Below, piece by piece: positions 35,022 to 37,699 of a DNA stretch of 37,699 bases. The notes beneath the pieces were generated by a model, which saw only the letters and a program-made list of their open reading frames with translations, was not told the DNA's origin and did not search any database. Made by a program: the position numbers and the translations under genes. The stretch spans positions 1 to 37,699 of the forward strand of contig JAUIJD010000044.1 in assembly GCA_030431475.1 (NCBI GenBank), in the 5' to 3' direction. The DNA comes from Verrucomicrobiia bacterium. GTDB lineage: Bacteria; Verrucomicrobiota; Verrucomicrobiia; Verrucomicrobiales; Akkermansiaceae. Positions within the stretch are counted from its first letter, which is position 1, and every line of letters starts with the position of its first letter.

Positions 35022-37387
35022 GAGCGGTCTTGGCAGCAGTGGCCCTGGGGGCGTCGGTCGTCGGGGCGGTGGAGATGCGGGAAGTGTCGCCGGCCATCCT
35101 GGCGCCGAAGGCCGGGGACCGGACCGAGATGTGGTGGAAGGAGGGCTTTCCGCATCGGGTTCAGGGCGCGCCGTGGGAGCGCGTGATCCTCGCGGGAGAT
35201 CATGCCTTTGTGTTGAACACCGAGACGCTCGAGGTGCCGCACTTTGGCAAACCGGGGGAGGCCGGTCTTGATGCTCTGCCGGCGGGGGAGCTGGAGTTGG
35301 AATTGAGGGTGGATGGGAAGCGCTATCGGGCGGTGAGGGGTGGGAAGTTGACGCGGTTCTCGGGGCCCCGGCTGGTGGAGTCGGGGAGGTTCTTCCAGCG
35401 GGGAGATGTGACGAGTCTTCGATTTCTGTCCGAGGAAGGGACGTGGCTGCCGGTGGAAGCGCGGTTCGAGACGGCGGCGTGGACGGATCGTCTGGCGCTG
35501 GTTTTGGCCGCAAGACCGCAGGCGCCCGAGGTGGAGTGGAAGCTCGTTGATTTGGAGATCCGTTTCACGGCGAACGGACGGACCGTGCGGCACCAGACGA
35601 CATGGCCGAAGATGGGTCCGGAGTGGGGCAGCGTGGGCTTGGTGTTTCATCCGGGAACGATGAAGCAGGCGCCGGAGCAGAGCCCGCTGGTCGTGCATGC
35701 GTGGAGCCGGGGGGACGGGGAGAAGCGCCCGGTGGCGTATGACCGGGTGTTGGGATGGCACCGGGTGGACCTGGATGGGATCGAGCCGATCGTGCCCGAG
35801 GGTCGGTCGCCCAATGATTCTCTGGAACGCGTGAAGCTGATCGTGGCCAATCCTACCGGTGAAGAAGAGGTGGTCCGCTTGAACTTCGCCAAGGGGATGC
35901 ACGGGTTCCGGCAGCGGATCGGGTCGGCGATTACGGGGATCTCGGCGGTGCTGCGGGACAAGGATGGCAACCCCACGGGCATTCCGGTCCAGTTGAGCAA
36001 GAACTGGCACCGTCACCAGGAGGGTGGCGTTCACAGTGGGGCGTGGTTTCATGGGCTGACGCAGTTCCGGTTGCCGGCGCGGAGCAAGGCGGAACTCGAA
36101 CTGACCCTGGCTTACGGGCACTGGGGCGGGGTGGCGGCCGCGTCGCATGCGCAGCTGTCCCTGGTCGGTTGGGGCAACAACCAGCTGTGGGAGGAGAGCG
36201 CCCTGGGGGCGTGGGGTGAGAGCATCTGCTACGAGCCGGAGAACGGGCAGGCGAGTTGCCTGATCACCGATGTGCGGCCCTTGATGGTGCTTGGGATGAA
36301 GAGCAAGGAGCCGTGGACGTGGACCAACAACGTGGGTGGTGGGGATGCCTTCCGGATGTTTGATCCGAGCGGGGAGCGGGTGTTCCCCTCGGCGGTGCGG
36401 ACAACGCGGATGCGGCAGGGGCCGTGCTTGACCGAGGTCGAGTATGCGGGGTGGATCGGGAAGGGAATCCGGTACTCGGTGACGCCCAGCTTGGGGAGAA
36501 CGGATGACCTGGTCCGGGCGACGTATCGATTGCGGATGGATGTGATCGAGGCGGTGGAGTTTTCGCGATTCGTCATCTTCCAGGTCGGGGCCGACACCTA
36601 CAACATGACCGCGGAGCGGAAGCTGGCCGTCGGGAATGTGGAGGGCCGGGTCAGGGAATGGGTGGCGCAGTGGGGTGGCAATGAATACAAGATGGAGCCG
36701 CAACGCATGGCGGGGCGCATGCCGTGGTTGTCGCTGCATGAAGGAAGGCCTCGGGAGGGATCGAAGGATGAAGGGATCTGGGCCGACCGGGGGATGGTCA
36801 TTCGTTCCTGGAAGGCGCGACTGGGGGGCAAGGAGGCCGAGCCTTGGTTTGCGGAACGGGGGCTCGAGCAGCACCACTTGAAGTCATCGACTCTGGACCT
36901 CGTCCCGCCGCCGGGAGTGACCAGGTTTCAGCCGGGGGATTTCGTCGAAGCGGTGATCGAGTATCTGGTCCTGCCGCAGAGAGCTGATGACTACTACGGT
37001 CCGAACGAGGCCTTGCGCCGGGCTCTGGCGAAGGATGGCGGCTCTTGGCGGATGACGCGGCGGGAGGCGATGGGAAACGATCGGAAGGTGGTGGTGCACG
37101 CTGGGAAGTTGGAGCGGATCCATCCCGATGTGCGCGTGAGAGCCCATCAGGATAGGGCGCAACTGACCGTTGAGGGTGGGCTGGGTCATGTGCCAGTGAC
37201 CTTCACGGGGCTTAGTGCGTATGCGGGCTTCGTGCTGGCCGTGGATGGACAGCCCATCGACCAGGGCGTGCATGGAAACGACTTCTGGCAGTGTGACTAT
37301 GACTCGGAATCCTGCATGTGGAGCCAGACCTTCACGTTGCCGCTGGGCCCGGGGTTGCACGAGTTGAGTTTTTCGTCGCAGCCATGA
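35018..37387 (+). CDS. Large secreted protein of unknown function coupled to the hydrolase
   Basis: The 789-residue product starts MRAVLAAVALGASVVGAVEM, a signal peptide. The ATG overlaps the hydrolase stop as ATGA, a sign of translational coupling. The body is rich in Trp, Tyr and His (for example GHWGGVAAASHAQLSLVGWG, then WTWTNNVGGGDAFRMFDP), with beta-strand-like patterns typical of carbohydrate-active or carbohydrate-binding proteins. I recognise no catalytic motif or family. Its pairing with an esterase suggests joint action on one extracellular glycan. Codon use is G-rich like that of the hydrolase. Confidence 0.78.
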   Translation: MRAVLAAVALGASVVGAVEMREVSPAILAPKAGDRTEMWWKEGFPHRVQGAPWERVILAGDHAFVLNTETLEVPHFGKPGEAGLDALPAGELELELRVDGKRYRAVRGGKLTRFSGPRLVESGRFFQRGDVTSLRFLSEEGTWLPVEARFETAAWTDRLALVLAARPQAPEVEWKLVDLEIRFTANGRTVRHQTTWPKMGPEWGSVGLVFHPGTMKQAPEQSPLVVHAWSRGDGEKRPVAYDRVLGWHRVDLDGIEPIVPEGRSPNDSLERVKLIVANPTGEEEVVRLNFAKGMHGFRQRIGSAITGISAVLRDKDGNPTGIPVQLSKNWHRHQEGGVHSGAWFHGLTQFRLPARSKAELELTLAYGHWGGVAAASHAQLSLVGWGNNQLWEESALGAWGESICYEPENGQASCLITDVRPLMVLGMKSKEPWTWTNNVGGGDAFRMFDPSGERVFPSAVRTTRMRQGPCLTEVEYAGWIGKGIRYSVTPSLGRTDDLVRATYRLRMDVIEAVEFSRFVIFQVGADTYNMTAERKLAVGNVEGRVREWVAQWGGNEYKMEPQRMAGRMPWLSLHEGRPREGSKDEGIWADRGMVIRSWKARLGGKEAEPWFAERGLEQHHLKSSTLDLVPPPGVTRFQPGDFVEAVIEYLVLPQRADDYYGPNEALRRALAKDGGSWRMTRREAMGNDRKVVVHAGKLERIHPDVRVRAHQDRAQLTVEGGLGHVPVTFTGLSAYAGFVLAVDGQPIDQGVHGNDFWQCDYDSESCMWSQTFTLPLGPGLHELSFSSQP

Positions 37388-37400
37388 GGCAGCGGGGAGT

Positions 37401-37540
37401 CGAAGGGGTCATAGTCGAAGGGGTCGGGCCGTAGTCGAAGGGGTCGGGCCGTCGAAGGGGTCGGGCCGTCGAAGGGGTCGGGCCGTAGTCGAAGGGGTCG
37501 GGCCGTCGAAGGGGTCGGGCCGTCGAAGGGGTCGGGCCGT
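37401..37540 (+). repeat. Higher-order tandem array of GTCGAAGGGGTCGGGCC units
   Basis: Units starting CGAAGGGGTC begin at 37401, 37416, 37436, 37453, 37470, 37490, 37507 and 37524. Unit lengths from 37416 are 20, 17, 17, 20, 17 and 17, so 37416-37469 and 37470-37523 are identical 54-bp higher-order repeats. The array starts 13 bases after the stop of the upstream gene. The last unit runs into GTGATTTTTGGCATTCACC, the same repeat as at 32832-32866. Confidence 0.92.
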
Positions 37541-37563
37541 GATTTTTGGCATTCACCTAGTCG

Positions 37564-37589
37564 AAGGGGTCACACTAGTGTCCAAAACA
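37564..37589 (+). repeat. 26-bp dispersed repeat, copy 2
   Basis: Identical to 32268-32293, same orientation, 5.3 kb away. Contains the ACACTAGTGT palindrome. Confidence 0.9.
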
Positions 37590-37601
37590 GGGAATTGAAG
37601 G

Positions 37602-37665
37602 GGCCTCCTTGAAGGAGTGGAATCGGGGTGAAATGAATACCAAAACACACCCCGACAAGGAGGCC
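37602..37665 (+). promoter_or_regulatory. Long hairpin that can hide the ribosome-binding site of the last gene
   Basis: GGCCTCCTTG (37602-37611) is the exact complement of CAAGGAGGCC (37656-37665), which contains the Shine-Dalgarno AAGGAGG. An inner stem TCGGGGTG/CACCCCGA (37623-37630 and 37648-37655) stacks between them. In RNA the ribosome-binding site would be paired. Confidence 0.6.
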
Positions 37666-37669
37666 TGAG

Positions 37670-37699
37670 ATGAATCTATCGACCTCCAGCCTCTTCAGC
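37670..37699 (+). CDS. Start of a gene cut by the window edge, possibly a tyrosine recombinase/transposase
   Basis: ATG at 37670 lies 6 bases after a perfect AAGGAGG, the only canonical Shine-Dalgarno seen in the window. Ten codons are present (MNLSTSSLFS). The opening resembles phage-integrase-type recombinases that I recall from verrucomicrobial mobile elements, but ten residues cannot prove it. The position, next to repeats, agrees with a mobile element. Confidence 0.4.
   Translation, partial: MNLSTSSLFS

Noticed and set aside
33051-36877. Long minus-strand frames (820 and 697 codons) opposite the hydrolase and its partner
   Set aside because: Arg/Pro/His-rich shadows; the plus-strand genes have signal peptides and catalytic motifs.
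37401-37540. CRISPR array
   Set aside because: Units are directly adjacent with no spacers, and no cas genes are near.
37332-37556. 74-codon repeat protein on the minus strand across the tandem array
   Set aside because: It is only a reading of the tandem DNA repeat and overlaps the end of a real gene.

Overview
The window looks like a chromosomal stretch of a GC-rich member of the Verrucomicrobia (Verrucomicrobiales-like). The signs are a very large Verru_Chthon cassette protein A-like pseudopilin, a PEP-CTERM protein, an HprK-HPr-enzyme I block with no EII nearby, many small lipoproteins, and starts that mostly lack a Shine-Dalgarno sequence. This placement is inferred from gene content; no rRNA or tRNA gene was found.

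Layout. 0.1-3.4 kb, minus strand: a stand-alone OvoA-C-terminal-like methyltransferase, a DUF2459 lipoprotein, a triple-domain FKBP and a DUF3817 membrane protein. 3.4-6.8 kb, plus strand: a structured leader ending in an intrinsic terminator, then hprK, ptsH and ptsI. 6.8-7.4 kb: a secreted Cys/Asp/Lys-rich protein with five 54-bp repeats and its own promoter, palindrome and terminator. 7.6-13.0 kb, minus strand: a GH39-like glycosidase and the Verru_Chthon A-like protein. 13.1-17.9 kb: a LysR regulator divergent from pirin, YceI, an old yellow enzyme, a thioredoxin-fold peroxiredoxin-like protein and an L,D-transpeptidase, suggesting a redox/stress and envelope theme. 17.9-21.5 kb: a REP-associated tyrosine transposase between two REP pairs, then aconitase. 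21.7-28.2 kb: cytochrome lipoprotein, LysE exporter, second L,D-transpeptidase, BamE-like lipoprotein, pterin dehydratase, VC0807 membrane protein, unknown secreted protein, cNMP-binding protein and EI24/CysZ-like protein. 28.3-31.2 kb: lipoprotein, class II fructose-bisphosphate aldolase and ROK fructokinase; the last two are central sugar metabolism, divergently arranged.

31.2-37.7 kb is accessory in character. A PEP-CTERM protein is followed by about 0.9 kb of repeats, including a 183-bp MITE-like element with perfect 20-bp terminal inverted repeats and 11-bp flanking direct repeats. Next come two translationally coupled genes (a secreted alpha/beta hydrolase and a 789-residue protein of unknown function), then a higher-order tandem array, a second copy of a 26-bp repeat, and the start of a gene with a canonical, apparently sequestered ribosome-binding site. 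The two-gene module is thus bracketed by the same repeat families.

Strongest leads for something undescribed: the Cys-repeat secreted protein, the MITE with a reconstructable empty site, the repeat-bracketed two-gene module, a bipartite upstream element shared by two genes, and the structured terminator-bearing leader before hprK.
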